Below are positions 36,785 to 47,241 of a stretch of DNA of 64,000 nt, piece by piece. This DNA comes from an uncultured Collinsella sp. (lineage in GTDB: Bacteria; Actinomycetota; Coriobacteriia; Coriobacteriales; Coriobacteriaceae). Below the pieces are notes generated by a model. It did no database searches. It worked only from the letters and a program-made list of their open reading frames with translations, and was not told the origin of the DNA. How positions within the stretch are numbered: the stretch's first letter is position 1; each line of letters starts with the position of its first letter. The position numbers and the translations under genes are program-made. The DNA lies in assembly GCA_900550195.1 (NCBI GenBank), contig URRB01000002.1, positions 148,304 through 212,303 on the forward strand, given 5' to 3'.

Positions 36785-38047
36785 TTAGTCCTCTTTCTTA
36801 GCGTAGGCAGGGTTCAGGATCGCTTCGAGCTTTTCGAGATGGTTCTGCGGTGTATATTTCGTAAGCACGGCATTGCGGCCATTCATGCCCTGGCGTTTGG
36901 CCTCATCCGGATTCTCCAGGTAAATAGCGATGGTTTTCGAAAGGGCATCAACGTCGCCCAGGGGAAGCACGGATCCCGTCTCCCCGTTCTCCACCAGCTC
37001 CGGCATGCAGCCGATATCGAAAACGACAACCGGCTTGCCATGTGCGTAGGCCTCTAGCACGGTGTTGGGCATGTTCTCAAACCAAGTCGATGGGCAGAGA
37101 ACGCAAGCGGCGCCGTCAATGAGGCGCTCCTTCTCCTCGCCCTTAACGAAGCCTACGAAATCTACGCGGTCCGATATGCCGGCCTCTTCTACAGCCGTTT
37201 TAATTGACGCAGCGTACTCGTCGTCGGTACGACCAGTGATCTTGAGCCTAACACCGCTGTTGCGCATGGCGGCATCTACGGTTAGATCAACGCCCTTTTC
37301 GGGACTGATCCTACCAAGATAGAGTGCGTACTTTCCCGTGGCAGGACAGACCTCAGGCCGAGAAGGAGCCGTAGTAAACGTCGGAACAACATAAATCTTC
37401 TCCCCTGGTACACCGGACTTCTTGAGAAGGGACGCCGTGAACGCGGAGGGGCAGACGAATGCATCCACATAATCAAACAGGCGCTTGCAGCGGTGGAACT
37501 TCATCGACGCGATGCGTACTGCAGTTGTGGCCCTCGAGCCATGGCAGCAGGACATATCGGCAGCCTTGGAGTAATCACCGTTGATACAAGCAGTACAAAC
37601 CTCCCCGTTGCAAAGGAAATCGGAACGGGGGCACATGATATTGAAATCCGAAAGCCTGTGGACAACCCTTACGCCTTCATCGTGACACGCTTTGAAGATG
37701 CTCGGAGAAAGCGCGTTAATCTGCTGCAGAACGTAAACGACGTCCGGCCTCTCGTCCTGAATGAGACGGCGGAGATTCTTATATGCCTCGCGGTTATAGA
37801 AAGCGCAGGAGAGCAAACGAGCGACGTTCTTCGGAGTCTTCTTAACGTTGTTAAAGTAGGCGTCACCCGACTCGCTCTTCCCATGGGGAAAATAACGAGA
37901 ATATGGCGTATCCTCATTGAGCGGGCTGCGGACCGAAAACGGAATAACAGTATGCCCGGCGTCTTCGAGAAGGCGCTTAACGTTGAACATATAAATCTCG
38001 GGACCGCCCGAGACATAGTAGCGATAATTCGCCAAGATTATCTTCAT
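36785..38047 (-). CDS. GT4 family glycosyltransferase
   Basis: A 420-aa GT-B glycosyltransferase. N-terminal MKIILANYRYYVSGGPEIYM has the acceptor-side glycine loop. The donor side has LYLGRISPEKGVDLTVDA near 235 and CPSTWFENMPNTVLEAYAHG near 320 with the E-x7-E element. An unusual Cys-rich insert (CPRSDFLCNGEVCTACINGD, near residues 140-160, then CCHG) suggests a metal site, seen in a subset of GT4 proteins. It overlaps the upstream GT4 gene by 4 nt. It probably adds one sugar of the repeat unit. Confidence 0.88.
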   Translation of the reverse strand: MKIILANYRYYVSGGPEIYMFNVKRLLEDAGHTVIPFSVRSPLNEDTPYSRYFPHGKSESGDAYFNNVKKTPKNVARLLSCAFYNREAYKNLRRLIQDERPDVVYVLQQINALSPSIFKACHDEGVRVVHRLSDFNIMCPRSDFLCNGEVCTACINGDYSKAADMSCCHGSRATTAVRIASMKFHRCKRLFDYVDAFVCPSAFTASLLKKSGVPGEKIYVVPTFTTAPSRPEVCPATGKYALYLGRISPEKGVDLTVDAAMRNSGVRLKITGRTDDEYAASIKTAVEEAGISDRVDFVGFVKGEEKERLIDGAACVLCPSTWFENMPNTVLEAYAHGKPVVVFDIGCMPELVENGETGSVLPLGDVDALSKTIAIYLENPDEAKRQGMNGRNAVLTKYTPQNHLEKLEAILNPAYAKKED

Positions 38048-39168
38048 CGGGCCTCTCCTTGATAAAGCTCGAGGGTCCGTTCGACGACGGAATCCCAGTC
38101 ATAGTTATTTCTCACGCGCTCGCGAGCACTCTCGCCGAGCTTGTTGGCCCTTTCCGGATTATCCAGAAGGCCACGAAGGACGCGAGTAAGCTCAGAAACG
38201 TTGCCTTTGGCAAAAGTTGCGCCGGCGCTTCCAAGAACGTCAGCGCATTCGGGCACATCGCTCGTAACGCAACATGTACCGTAGGACATGGCTTCCATAA
38301 GAGAAAGTGGCATACCTTCCACATCGGAAGGGAGCACGTAGACATATGCATTCGAATAGAGCTCGGCGAGAAGGTCACCCGTGACGAATCCGGTAAAAAT
38401 AACGCGCGGGTCAGAACCAGCCCGCTTTCTAAGCTCAATCTCAAATGCATCGGTGTCAGAACCTCCGCCAGCAATGACCAAGCGCTTATCGGTATCGAGC
38501 CGACGGAAAGCATCAACGAGTAAATCACCGCGCTTCTCGGGCACCAGTCGGCCAAGATACAAGATGTAGTCGCCACGAGATAGGCCCCAACGCTCAGCGA
38601 TTAAACTGGCATCAATACGCTCACGGATTTCCACTCCATTGTGTATGAGAGTGGCCTCACGACCGTATTCCTGCTTGAAGTAGCCCTCCGCAGACGACGA
38701 CAGGACAATCAGCTCATTCGATTGGGTTGCAGCCGCCTTCTCACCCATCTTGATACAAGTGCTAGCAAGTCGTCCCCACTTGGCCCTCTGCCAGTCAAGA
38801 CCGTGGATCGTTGCAACGGTGCGAATTCCTGCCCGACGGGCAAGGGGCAGTGGGACACAGGGCCCTTCGGCGTGGTAATGAATCACGTCAGGACGGTCCT
38901 TAATCGCCCGTCGAGTCGCAAAATAGGACGAAGAAAGTGCAGCAAGGCCCTTCTTATCAATTGTCTTTACCGGCACAATACGAACACCGTCAGCGATGCG
39001 CTCTGAAAGGGATGTCGCCTCGCCGGTCATTACGTCGGAGCCGGAGCGATCGTAACATGTAACCTCATGCCCAAGAGCAGCCATACGACGCGCCAGTTCC
39101 GTAACAACGACTTCGACCCCGCCTTCGCGAGAGCCAAACCGCTTATGCCCAATCATTGCGATTCGCAC
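38044..39168 (-). CDS. GT4 family glycosyltransferase
   Basis: A 374-aa GT-B glycosyltransferase: RIAMIGHKRFGSREGGVEVV at the start, VIHYHAEGPCVP and TIHGLDWQRAKWG in the N-domain. The donor site has LYLGRLVPEKRGDLLVDAFR near 200 and LPSDVEGMPLSLMEAMSYGT near 280 with E-x7-E. HGLDWQR resembles rhamnosyltransferase-type GT4 enzymes of capsule clusters, but the donor cannot be fixed from sequence alone. The gene is 1 nt from the epimerase gene and overlaps the next glycosyltransferase. Confidence 0.88.
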   Translation of the reverse strand: MRIAMIGHKRFGSREGGVEVVVTELARRMAALGHEVTCYDRSGSDVMTGEATSLSERIADGVRIVPVKTIDKKGLAALSSSYFATRRAIKDRPDVIHYHAEGPCVPLPLARRAGIRTVATIHGLDWQRAKWGRLASTCIKMGEKAAATQSNELIVLSSSAEGYFKQEYGREATLIHNGVEIRERIDASLIAERWGLSRGDYILYLGRLVPEKRGDLLVDAFRRLDTDKRLVIAGGGSDTDAFEIELRKRAGSDPRVIFTGFVTGDLLAELYSNAYVYVLPSDVEGMPLSLMEAMSYGTCCVTSDVPECADVLGSAGATFAKGNVSELTRVLRGLLDNPERANKLGESARERVRNNYDWDSVVERTLELYQGEAR

Positions 39169-39169
39169 G

Positions 39170-40216
39170 CTAGCAACAGCCCCCGTAATAGCGCTTATAC
39201 CACTTGGCGAAGGCCCTCAGACCGTCCTCGAGCGGCGTCGCGGGCTTGTAGCCCAGGTCGCGCTGGAGCGCCGTGGTGTCGGCGTAGGTGACGGGCACGT
39301 CGCCGGGCTGCATCGGCACGAGCTGCTTGTGGGCCTCAAAGTCGTAATCGGTGGGAAGCACGCCCTCCTCCACCAGCACGCGCTGCAGCGTGTCGACGAA
39401 GTCGAGCAGGTTCTCGGGATGAGAGTTGCCGATGTTGTAGACGCGGTGCGCGGCGAGGGGCAGCCCGTCCTCGCCCATCTTCACCTCGGGGGCGGCGTCC
39501 ATGACGCGCTTGACGCCCTCGACGATGTCGTCGACGTAGGTGAAGTCGCGGCGGCAGTCGCCCATGTTGAAGATCTTGATGGTCTCCCCGCGGCGCAGCT
39601 TCTCCGTGAAGCCGAAGTAGGCCATGTCGGGCCTGCCCATGGGGCCGTAAACCGTGAAGAAGCGCAGGCCGGTGGCCGGGATGGAGTAGAGCTTGGAGTA
39701 GGCGGCGGCCATGAGCTCGTTGGACTTTTTGGTGGCGGCGTACAATGACACCGGAGAGTCAACGCGGTCCTCCTCGGAGAACGGCACCTTCTTGTTGCCG
39801 CCGTAAACGGAGCTGGAGCTCGCATAGACCAAGTGCTTCACCGGGTGGTGGCGGCAAGCCTCGAGCACGTTGAAGAAGCCGACGAGGTTGCTCTCCAGGT
39901 AGGCGCGCGGGTTCTCGATGGAATAACGCACGCCCGCCTGGGCGGCGAGGTTCACCACGACGTCGAAGCAGTTCTCAGCGAACAGGCGCTCGATGAGGGC
40001 GGCATCGCACAGGTCGCCACGCACGAAAGTAAAGCGGCTCTCAGGGTCGGCCTCGGCCAACATGCGAAGGCGCGCGTCCTTGATGCCGGGGTCATAGTAG
40101 CTGTTGAGATTGTCGAGTCCGACAATCACGTAATCGGTTTCCTCGAGCAGCTTCTTGACGAGGAACGCTCCGATGAAGCCGGCGGCTCCGGTGACGAAGA
40201 CTTTTATATTTGCCAT
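39170..40216 (-). CDS. UDP-glucuronate 4-epimerase-like NAD-dependent epimerase
   Basis: A 348-aa extended short-chain dehydrogenase. The NAD loop is TGAAGFIGAF (residues 9-18), the catalytic Y-x3-K is in SLYAATKKSNELMA near 155, and AQAGVRYSIENPRAYLESNL plus TGLRFFTVYGPMGRPDMA match UDP-glucuronate epimerases. Because the next gene makes UDP-glucuronate, this would yield UDP-galacturonate for the polymer. The ATG at 40216 has AGGTGG upstream. High GC. Confidence 0.9.
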   Translation of the reverse strand: MANIKVFVTGAAGFIGAFLVKKLLEETDYVIVGLDNLNSYYDPGIKDARLRMLAEADPESRFTFVRGDLCDAALIERLFAENCFDVVVNLAAQAGVRYSIENPRAYLESNLVGFFNVLEACRHHPVKHLVYASSSSVYGGNKKVPFSEEDRVDSPVSLYAATKKSNELMAAAYSKLYSIPATGLRFFTVYGPMGRPDMAYFGFTEKLRRGETIKIFNMGDCRRDFTYVDDIVEGVKRVMDAAPEVKMGEDGLPLAAHRVYNIGNSHPENLLDFVDTLQRVLVEEGVLPTDYDFEAHKQLVPMQPGDVPVTYADTTALQRDLGYKPATPLEDGLRAFAKWYKRYYGGCC

Positions 40217-40225
40217 TCATACCAC

Positions 40226-41485
40226 CTAGTCTCGTTTGAACAGGTCGCGTGTATAGACCTTGTCCGCCACGTCCGCAAGCTCGTCGCTCCAGCGGTTGGC
40301 GACGATCACGTCGCAGCCGGCCTTGAAGGCCTCCAGGTCGTGGGTCACCTCGGAGCCGAAGAACTCCGGCGCGTCGAGCGTGGGCTCGTAGACCACCACG
40401 GGCACGCCCTTGGCCTTCACGCGCTTCATGACGCCCTGGATGGAGCTTGCGCGGAAGTTGTCGGAGTTGGACTTCATGGTCAGGCGGTAGACGCCCACGA
40501 CCGGCCTCTCCTTGCCCTCGTACACGCGGTCCCACACCATCTGCAGCACCTCGTCGGCCACGAAGTCCTTGCGTGTGCGGTTGGCCTCCACTATGGCCTC
40601 GATCAGGTTCTGGGGCACGTCCTTGTAGTTGGCCAGCAGCTGCTTGGTGTCCTTGGGCAGGCAGTAGCCGCCGTAGCCGAAGCTGGGGTTGTTGTAGTGG
40701 GAGCCGATGCGCGGCTCCAGGCACACGCCGTCGATGACGTCGCGGGTGTTGAGGCCGCGGACCTCGCAGTAGGTGTCGAGCTCGTTGAAGTAGGCCACGC
40801 GCAGCGCCAAGTAGGTGTTGGCGAACAGCTTGACAGCCTCGGCCTCGGTGGTGCCCAGCACGAGCTCGGGGATACCCACGGTGCCGTCGGCGTTGACGCG
40901 GTCGAGCTCGGCGGGGTCGGCGCCCTGCGCGAGCAGGCCGGCGAATTTCTCTGCAGCCGCGACGGCCTCGGAGTCGTCCTTGGGCGCGCCAACCACGATG
41001 CGGCTGGGGTGCAGGTTGTCGTAGAGCGCCTTGCTCTCACGCAGGAACTCTGGGCTGAAGAAGATCTTGCTGTCGTCCAACCTCTCGCGAAGCCCAGCGG
41101 TGTAGCCGACGGGGATCGTCGACTTGATGACGATCCACGCGTCCGGGTTCACCGAGCGAACGGCGGCGATGGCGGCCTCGACGGAGCTCGTGTCGAAGAA
41201 GTTCCTATCGCTGTCGTAGTTGGTGGGCGTGGCGATGACGGCGTAGTCGGCGCCCGCATAGGCCTCGGCCACGTCGACGGTGGCGCGCAGGTCTAGCTGG
41301 CGCTCCCCCGCCTCGGCCTCCGCCAGGAAGCGCTCGATCTCGTCGTCCTGGATGGGCGACACGAAGTTGTTGATCTTCTCGACCTTCTCGGGAACGATGT
41401 CCAGCGCGTGCACCTCGTTGTGCTGCGAGAGCAGGACGGCGAGGGACAGGCCGACGTAGCCGGTTCCGGCGACGGCAATCTTCAT
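40226..41485 (-). CDS. ugd: UDP-glucose 6-dehydrogenase
   Basis: A 419-aa enzyme converting UDP-glucose to UDP-glucuronate with two NAD+. The N-terminal NAD loop is GTGYVG (residues 7-12); the catalytic Cys is in the block FGYGGYCLPKDTKQL near residue 250; VRSVNPDAWIVIKSTIPVGY matches the family. The ATG at 41485 has CGGAGAAG just upstream; an ATG at 41524 gives a 13-residue extension that overlaps the sugar-transferase stop. It supplies the precursor for the epimerase encoded downstream. Confidence 0.93.
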   Translation of the reverse strand: MKIAVAGTGYVGLSLAVLLSQHNEVHALDIVPEKVEKINNFVSPIQDDEIERFLAEAEAGERQLDLRATVDVAEAYAGADYAVIATPTNYDSDRNFFDTSSVEAAIAAVRSVNPDAWIVIKSTIPVGYTAGLRERLDDSKIFFSPEFLRESKALYDNLHPSRIVVGAPKDDSEAVAAAEKFAGLLAQGADPAELDRVNADGTVGIPELVLGTTEAEAVKLFANTYLALRVAYFNELDTYCEVRGLNTRDVIDGVCLEPRIGSHYNNPSFGYGGYCLPKDTKQLLANYKDVPQNLIEAIVEANRTRKDFVADEVLQMVWDRVYEGKERPVVGVYRLTMKSNSDNFRASSIQGVMKRVKAKGVPVVVYEPTLDAPEFFGSEVTHDLEAFKAGCDVIVANRWSDELADVADKVYTRDLFKRD

Positions 41486-41523
41486 TTTCTTCTCCGATTC
41501 GAATCGGGTATTAAAGTTAGGCA

Positions 41524-42339
41524 TTAGTACGCATCGCTTCCGTTGAAGACCTCCAGAACCGTGAGGAGGACGATCTTGAGGTCCATGACGATTCCGCGCT
41601 TGGCTATGTATTCGAGGTCCCGGCGGACCATGCCGTCGAAACCGGTGGAGTTGCGCTCCGTAACCTGCCAGAGCCCGGTGATGCCTGGCTTCACGGCGAG
41701 CCGTTGCAGGTCGTACTCCGTGTACTCTGCGACCTCATTCGGCAGTGGCGGCCTGGGACCGACGACGGACATCTGGCCCAGGAACACGTTCAGGAACTGC
41801 GGGAACTCGTCGATTGAGTGCTTGCGGATGAACCTGCCGATCCTGGTGACGCGCGGGTCCTCCCTCATCTTGAACATGGCGCCGGCGATCTCGTTCTGCT
41901 CCTTGAGCTCGGCGAGGCGCTCGTCGGCGTCCCTGTACATGGAGCGGAACTTCCACATGCGGAAGGTGGACAGGCTGCCGTCGGGGCGGGTCTGGCCCAC
42001 GCGGATCTGGCTGTAGAACGGGTTGCCCTCGCTCTCCAGGCGGATAGCGGCGGCAAGAATCAGACTGGGGATGGCGATGGCAGCGAGCACGACACCGCTG
42101 AACACGATGTCGAACGTGCGCTTCACGGCCCTATAGACAAGGCGCGAGCGATCCCAGTCCATGATGGATTGCATGGCCTTGTAGCGGCCGGCGCCCTCAC
42201 GCTGGTCCATGGCCTGAGCAATCAGCGCCGCCCCCACGGGCGCATTGTTCTCTGTTACTTCTTTAGCAGCCACAGTCAAACTTACGTCCCCGTTCCCCAG
42301 GGACCCCCCATCGGTAAATTCAAAATTGCGAACGAACAA
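41524..42339 (-). CDS. Initiating sugar-phosphate transferase (PHPT family)
   Basis: A 271-aa polyprenyl-phosphate sugar-1-phosphate transferase that starts repeat-unit synthesis on undecaprenyl phosphate. After a variable soluble N-terminus of about 65 residues comes KRTFDIVFSGVVLAAIAIPS, then the membrane re-entrant helix, and the catalytic domain with FRMWKFRSMYRDADERL, RFIRKHSIDEFPQFLNV, SVVGPRPPLPNEV and PGITGLWQVTERN. The family's Asp-Glu pair is in SIDEFPQ. The start is unsure: TTG at 42339 right after an in-frame stop, or internal GTG/TTG codons before residue 30; the catalytic part is unaffected. It follows the LoaP gene. Confidence 0.9.
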   Translation of the reverse strand: MFVRNFEFTDGGSLGNGDVSLTVAAKEVTENNAPVGAALIAQAMDQREGAGRYKAMQSIMDWDRSRLVYRAVKRTFDIVFSGVVLAAIAIPSLILAAAIRLESEGNPFYSQIRVGQTRPDGSLSTFRMWKFRSMYRDADERLAELKEQNEIAGAMFKMREDPRVTRIGRFIRKHSIDEFPQFLNVFLGQMSVVGPRPPLPNEVAEYTEYDLQRLAVKPGITGLWQVTERNSTGFDGMVRRDLEYIAKRGIVMDLKIVLLTVLEVFNGSDAY

Positions 42340-42357
42340 CTAGTGCAACGTCTCCCT

Positions 42358-42948
42358 TTACGTTTTGCTGGGAACGTCAAGCGGTAGCAGCTCCCTAAAA
42401 GCGGAGTCGCCTTCGCCCACGTCCACCAGGCACCAGCGCTTATGACGGTCAATCTTCTTTACACGGGCCTCTTGCCCCACCAAGGGACCCTGCTCTATGT
42501 GCAACACGCCGTCTTCTATGCGTGCAACGCTGTTACGCACCACGCCGTCGTCGTCCAGCACGCTGCGGTACCAATCCTGCGCATCGTCCGGCATGGGCAT
42601 GTACGCCCGCTCCCTACTACCGGCGATGCGACAGCCAAAGCTCAACTGGGCCAAAGCCCTATCGAGCGCAGCGGCATCGTGCGTGGCGACGAAGAAATAT
42701 TCCTTGTACATAGGTTTGGTTTGGAGCGACCATGCGCCGTCCCGCTTAAACCAGAACTCCTTTTGCATCACAAAAGCGTCCTGCATAAGGTCGTGCGGGA
42801 TAATGCGGCGAACCTTTTCGCAGGTCTCGCGCTCTTTTCCAATGGGGGTGTGGACCAGATACCAGCGGACGCGGCCGTGCTGGCTGTTGGTGGTGGCGCC
42901 GTTAAAAGCGCCCGGCAGCTGCTCTTGGCGCCGTGCCGTCTGTTCCAT
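42358..42948 (-). CDS. loaP: LoaP-type NusG-paralogue antiterminator
   Basis: A 196-aa protein of the NusG family. The N-terminal NGN domain begins VRWYLVHTPIGKERETCEKV and has MYKEYFFVATHD (the NusG YPGYVFV-like strand) near 95; a C-terminal KOW motif is GPLVGQEARVKKIDRHKRWC near 160. Specialised paralogues of this kind (LoaP, RfaH, UpxY) start long polysaccharide or antibiotic operons and suppress termination within them. Being the first gene of a 15-kb minus-strand cluster fits that job. The ATG at 42948 has GAGGGGG 7 nt upstream; the longer frame has no such site. Confidence 0.87.
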   Translation of the reverse strand: MEQTARRQEQLPGAFNGATTNSQHGRVRWYLVHTPIGKERETCEKVRRIIPHDLMQDAFVMQKEFWFKRDGAWSLQTKPMYKEYFFVATHDAAALDRALAQLSFGCRIAGSRERAYMPMPDDAQDWYRSVLDDDGVVRNSVARIEDGVLHIEQGPLVGQEARVKKIDRHKRWCLVDVGEGDSAFRELLPLDVPSKT

Positions 42949-43123
42949 GTTCTCGCCCCCTCTTTTTGGCTTTGCGATGCACGCAAATGCAGGGGCGTTT
43001 AGAACAGGCTTCTCGCTCGCAGCTAGGCGCAGTCGCAAAAGTACAGGTTTTTGTAGGGGGGTATGGAGATGTACCTATTGGCAGTACATTTTGTGTAATC
43101 TGGGCAAACGCTGATTAATTGCT

Positions 43124-43152
43124 CGTATAATGTCTTCTGTCGAAAGATACAA
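43124..43152 (-). promoter_or_regulatory. Candidate promoter of the LoaP-led cluster
   Basis: On the minus strand TTGTAT and TATACG are separated by exactly 17 bp, about 175 bp before the loaP start. Both boxes are imperfect. The leader downstream repeats the word GTAC several times (GGTACAG, TGTACTG, GGTACAT, CTGTACT), which may form hairpins relevant to antitermination. Confidence 0.3.
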
Positions 43153-43180
43153 AAATCTGTACCTTTTTGTGCAACAAAAA

Positions 43181-43201
43181 AAGCCGCTCAACCAGCGGCT
43201 T
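43181..43201. terminator. Second terminator hairpin after thrS
   Basis: Perfect 8-bp stem AAGCCGCT/AGCGGCTT with a 5-nt loop, flanked by an A run on the left, so it works on the minus strand with a T7 tract. It backs up the thrS terminator and insulates the LoaP-led cluster. Confidence 0.75.
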
Positions 43202-43220
43202 TTCTTATTTTGGTAAGAAA

Positions 43221-43253
43221 AAAGGCGACCGCCCTTTGTGGACGGTCGCCTTT
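43221..43253. terminator. thrS: thrS rho-independent terminator
   Basis: Perfect 11-bp stem AAAGGCGACCG/CGGTCGCCTTT with an 11-nt loop, 23 bp after the thrS stop codon. On the minus strand the stem is followed by TTTTTTC. Confidence 0.85.
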
Positions 43254-43275
43254 GTTAATTGTTGTGAAGTTTGCC

Positions 43276-45039
<1,764 letters not shown>

Positions 45040-45138
45040 GGGTATGTTTTCTCCTCTCGGATGCCTGATGCAAGTGCGTGCGATGCGCTCGGCGTTTTTG
45101 ACTTGCATCATTATAGGCAGGTTGCCTTGGTATACAAG

Positions 45139-45169
45139 CGCCCGCCGCACCTTAATGGCACGGCGGGCG
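45139..45169. terminator. GC-rich hairpin between zinc-ribbon gene and thrS
   Basis: Perfect 9-bp stem CGCCCGCCG/CGGCGGGCG with a 13-nt loop. A TTTT run follows on the plus strand only; in the minus direction, where the genes lie, it is at best a weak terminator or an attenuator before thrS. Confidence 0.45.
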
Positions 45170-45263
45170 ATTTTCTACGCATGCTTCATCGTGTGGGCGG
45201 GGTCTGGGGCGCGCGTGGCTTGCGGCGTGCCCGGGACTTGCGGCCGGCCCGGCGATGGATGCG

Positions 45264-45695
45264 TTACTGGATGCGAGTTCGGCAGTAGGGGCAGACCTTC
45301 CAGTGCGCATCGAGCGGGCGATGACAGCTGGGGCATACGTTGCGAACCTGGGTATCGCACACCGGGCAGACGACGAAGTCCTTCTCGATGGGCGCGCCGC
45401 ACTGCGGGCAGGTGCCGTACTGGGCAAGTTGGCGCTCGCGCAGGGCCATGTCCAGCTCCTGCTCCTCGCGGTCGGACGCATAGGAGTGCGGGCGCAGGAC
45501 CAGGTAGGCAATGAGGCCCACAAACGGGATGAGGGCGATGATGCCCCATGCCACGTAGGCGCTGGCACCGCGGCGGCGAGCGTCGATGAACACATAGACG
45601 ACCGACAGCACATACAGGGCGATGATAAAGCCAACGAAGGCATAGACGACGCCCATAAGCTGCGGCGACATGAGCTCGGAGATGTACTTGGACAT
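45264..45695 (-). CDS. Two-helix membrane protein with C-terminal double zinc ribbon
   Basis: A 143-aa protein. Residues 1-75 have two transmembrane helices (VVYAFVGFIIALYVLSVVYV and WGIIALIPFVGLIAYLVL), like the short PLDc_N-type region of many small membrane proteins. The C-terminal 50 residues carry paired C-x2-C knuckles: CPQCG, CPVCD, CPSCH, CPYCR, two zinc ribbons. The function is unknown; such proteins are thought to anchor or regulate membrane complexes. The ATG at 45695 has AAAGG 9 nt upstream. It is a single gene upstream of thrS and adjacent to the 80-bp hairpin array. Confidence 0.82.
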   Translation of the reverse strand: MSKYISELMSPQLMGVVYAFVGFIIALYVLSVVYVFIDARRRGASAYVAWGIIALIPFVGLIAYLVLRPHSYASDREEQELDMALRERQLAQYGTCPQCGAPIEKDFVVCPVCDTQVRNVCPSCHRPLDAHWKVCPYCRTRIQ

Positions 45696-45796
45696 TGGGG
45701 TGTACCTTTCGGAATATTAACAGTCCGGTCAAGTTTACCACGGGGTTTGTTTATATGGGACCACGGCTAGAGGCGGGGCTGACGCGGACACAAACA

Positions 45797-46092
45797 TCTC
45801 AATCTGTAACAGGTGGAAGCGGAATCCGGGTCTAGATGTTACAGATAGAGACACAGGGAAACTTCCAGACCCAATGTCTCAATCTGTAACAGTTACTCAG
45901 CTTAAACGGGTCTAGGTGTTACAGATTTAGACTGAGGAATCTCTCACCGACTTCAATCTCAATCTGTAACATCTTGGGCCCCAAAACCCCTCTTACTGTT
46001 ACAGATTGAGACAAAAGAAAACGTTCAGGCCGAATGTCTCAATCTGTAACAGTTACTCGGCAAAAAACAGGTCTAACTGTTACAGATTTAGA
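45797..46092. repeat. Hairpin array with exact 80-bp period, left part (4 units)
   Basis: Four inverted repeats of 55-56 bp start at 45797, 45877, 45957 and 46037, exactly 80 bp apart. Each has 15-bp arms TCTCAATCTGTAACA and TGTTACAGATTGAGA (with TAGAGA or TTTAGA variants) around about 25 variable bases, and a 25-bp linker to the next. Inner parts of units 2 and 4 resemble each other (GTTACTC...GGTCTA). A decayed fifth left arm, TCTAAATCTGCAACT, begins at 46118, just before the integrated element. No reading frame runs through the array. Confidence 0.9.
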
Positions 46093-46180
46093 CATTCGAA
46101 ACCGACTGATAGGTTCATCTAAATCTGCAACTATTTACCGCGCCCGTTTTACCTGCTGGTTTGTTGGGAAATATCCCAAT

Positions 46181-46195
46181 TTATCCCAAGTGCGT
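46181..46195. other. Left attachment site (attL) of integrative element
   Basis: TTATCCCAAGTGCGT, repeated exactly at 50054-50068. The repeat overlaps the last codons and stop of the integrase frame. Flanking similarity extends left (ATATCCCAA versus GTATCCCCAAA). Confidence 0.75.
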
Positions 46196-47137
46196 CAAAA
46201 CGGAACGCGCCACCTGCTCACGGGAGGGACGAATATAATGTCGCCCCGACACGTCAGGCAGGGAGTGTCCCATGAGCATTTCCATGAGGTCCCAGGGCAT
46301 GTGCAGCACCATCTCGCAGATGGTTCGCCACGAATTGCGAAGGTTCGACCACGGGATGCGTTCGATACCCTCGGCTGCGCACCACTTCTTCCATCCATGA
46401 TTGCACATCCCTCGGTTCATGGGCAGTCCGTCCCCGCGATCTGCTAGCCACTCGGAGCCTGCCGCGCGGCGCTCGCCTGCAATTTCGAGTAGGCGCCCGG
46501 CAGCATCCGGCAGCACCACGACTGTGCGCATTGACTTCCGCGTCTTGAGTACGCCGTTCGCCGTGGGCTCGATGCCCGCTTGCTCCATCTGGCGCACGAG
46601 GTCGACCGTTGCGAGCGTTGTGGATTCCGCCGCAAACGGCATGACCTCATCGGTGCGGATGCTCAGCGACTCACCCGACCGGTATGAGCCAAAGCACGCC
46701 ATGATGAACGGCGCCTCGAGTAAGGTTCCGTGCAGGCGTCCCAGACTGTCCTTTGCCTCGGCGAGCGTGTACAGGCGCTTGGAGCGCTCGCGCGTCTTGC
46801 GGGTGGGCGCGGTGTATTTCACAGTTGCGGCAAATGGGTCGATGGGCAGCACGACAAAGCCCGACACGGTTCCGTAAATCTTGCGCAGGGTGAGTAGGGC
46901 AGTGTCTGACGTTGCTGCGGGGAGAGTCAGGAGTCATTCCTGCAGGTGCACGGGGCGCAGCTGGTCGACCGGCATCGAGCCCCACGCGCGGCGCCTCTGC
47001 TTGCGTGTCATATAATGTCCCAAGGTTGCCCGGAGCTATCTCCGTGTTACTCCGGCATCCTTGCTATCACCCCAACGCGCCAAGGTTCCAGCCGTGCGCG
47101 GTGGGGTTTCTTTTCGTTTAAGGTCTCCAATCTCCAT
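46181..47137 (-). pseudogene. Tyrosine recombinase (integrase), interrupted by in-frame TAG and TGA
   Basis: The intact part (46181-46867, 228 aa) is the catalytic domain: an Arg in ACFGSYRSGESLSIR, NLRNSWRTICEMV at the HxxR position (Arg kept, His replaced), MGHSLPDVSGRHYIRP with the GH and the nucleophile Tyr. The same frame is protein-like further upstream, with TRKQRRRAWGSMPVDQLRP and, after a TGA at 46936-46934, LLTLPAATSDTALLTLRKIY. It also crosses a TAG at 47038-47036 back to an ATG at 47137. That gives 318 codons, a normal integrase length, with stops at codons 34 and 68. The element is probably no longer self-mobile unless the stops are read through. Confidence 0.72.
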
Positions 47138-47241
47138 AACGTGTTCGGTTTACATTTTGTCGCAATGCGGCATAATATGGGTAGCCCTTTGCTTAAAGCT
47201 CAGGACGTGGCCAGCCTCGGAGCCGAAATCCGGGGCCTTTT

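Noticed and set aside
39833..41296. 487-codon plus-strand reading frame
   Set aside because: Antisense to ugd and the epimerase gene; no ribosome site and biased composition.
45040..45170. T-box or other riboswitch upstream of thrS
   Set aside because: The leader is short, no T-box sequence or specifier structure is visible; only a GC-rich hairpin is present.
45797..46092. CRISPR array
   Set aside because: Repeats are inverted pairs within each 80-bp unit, linkers and loops are partly related to each other, and there are no cas genes.
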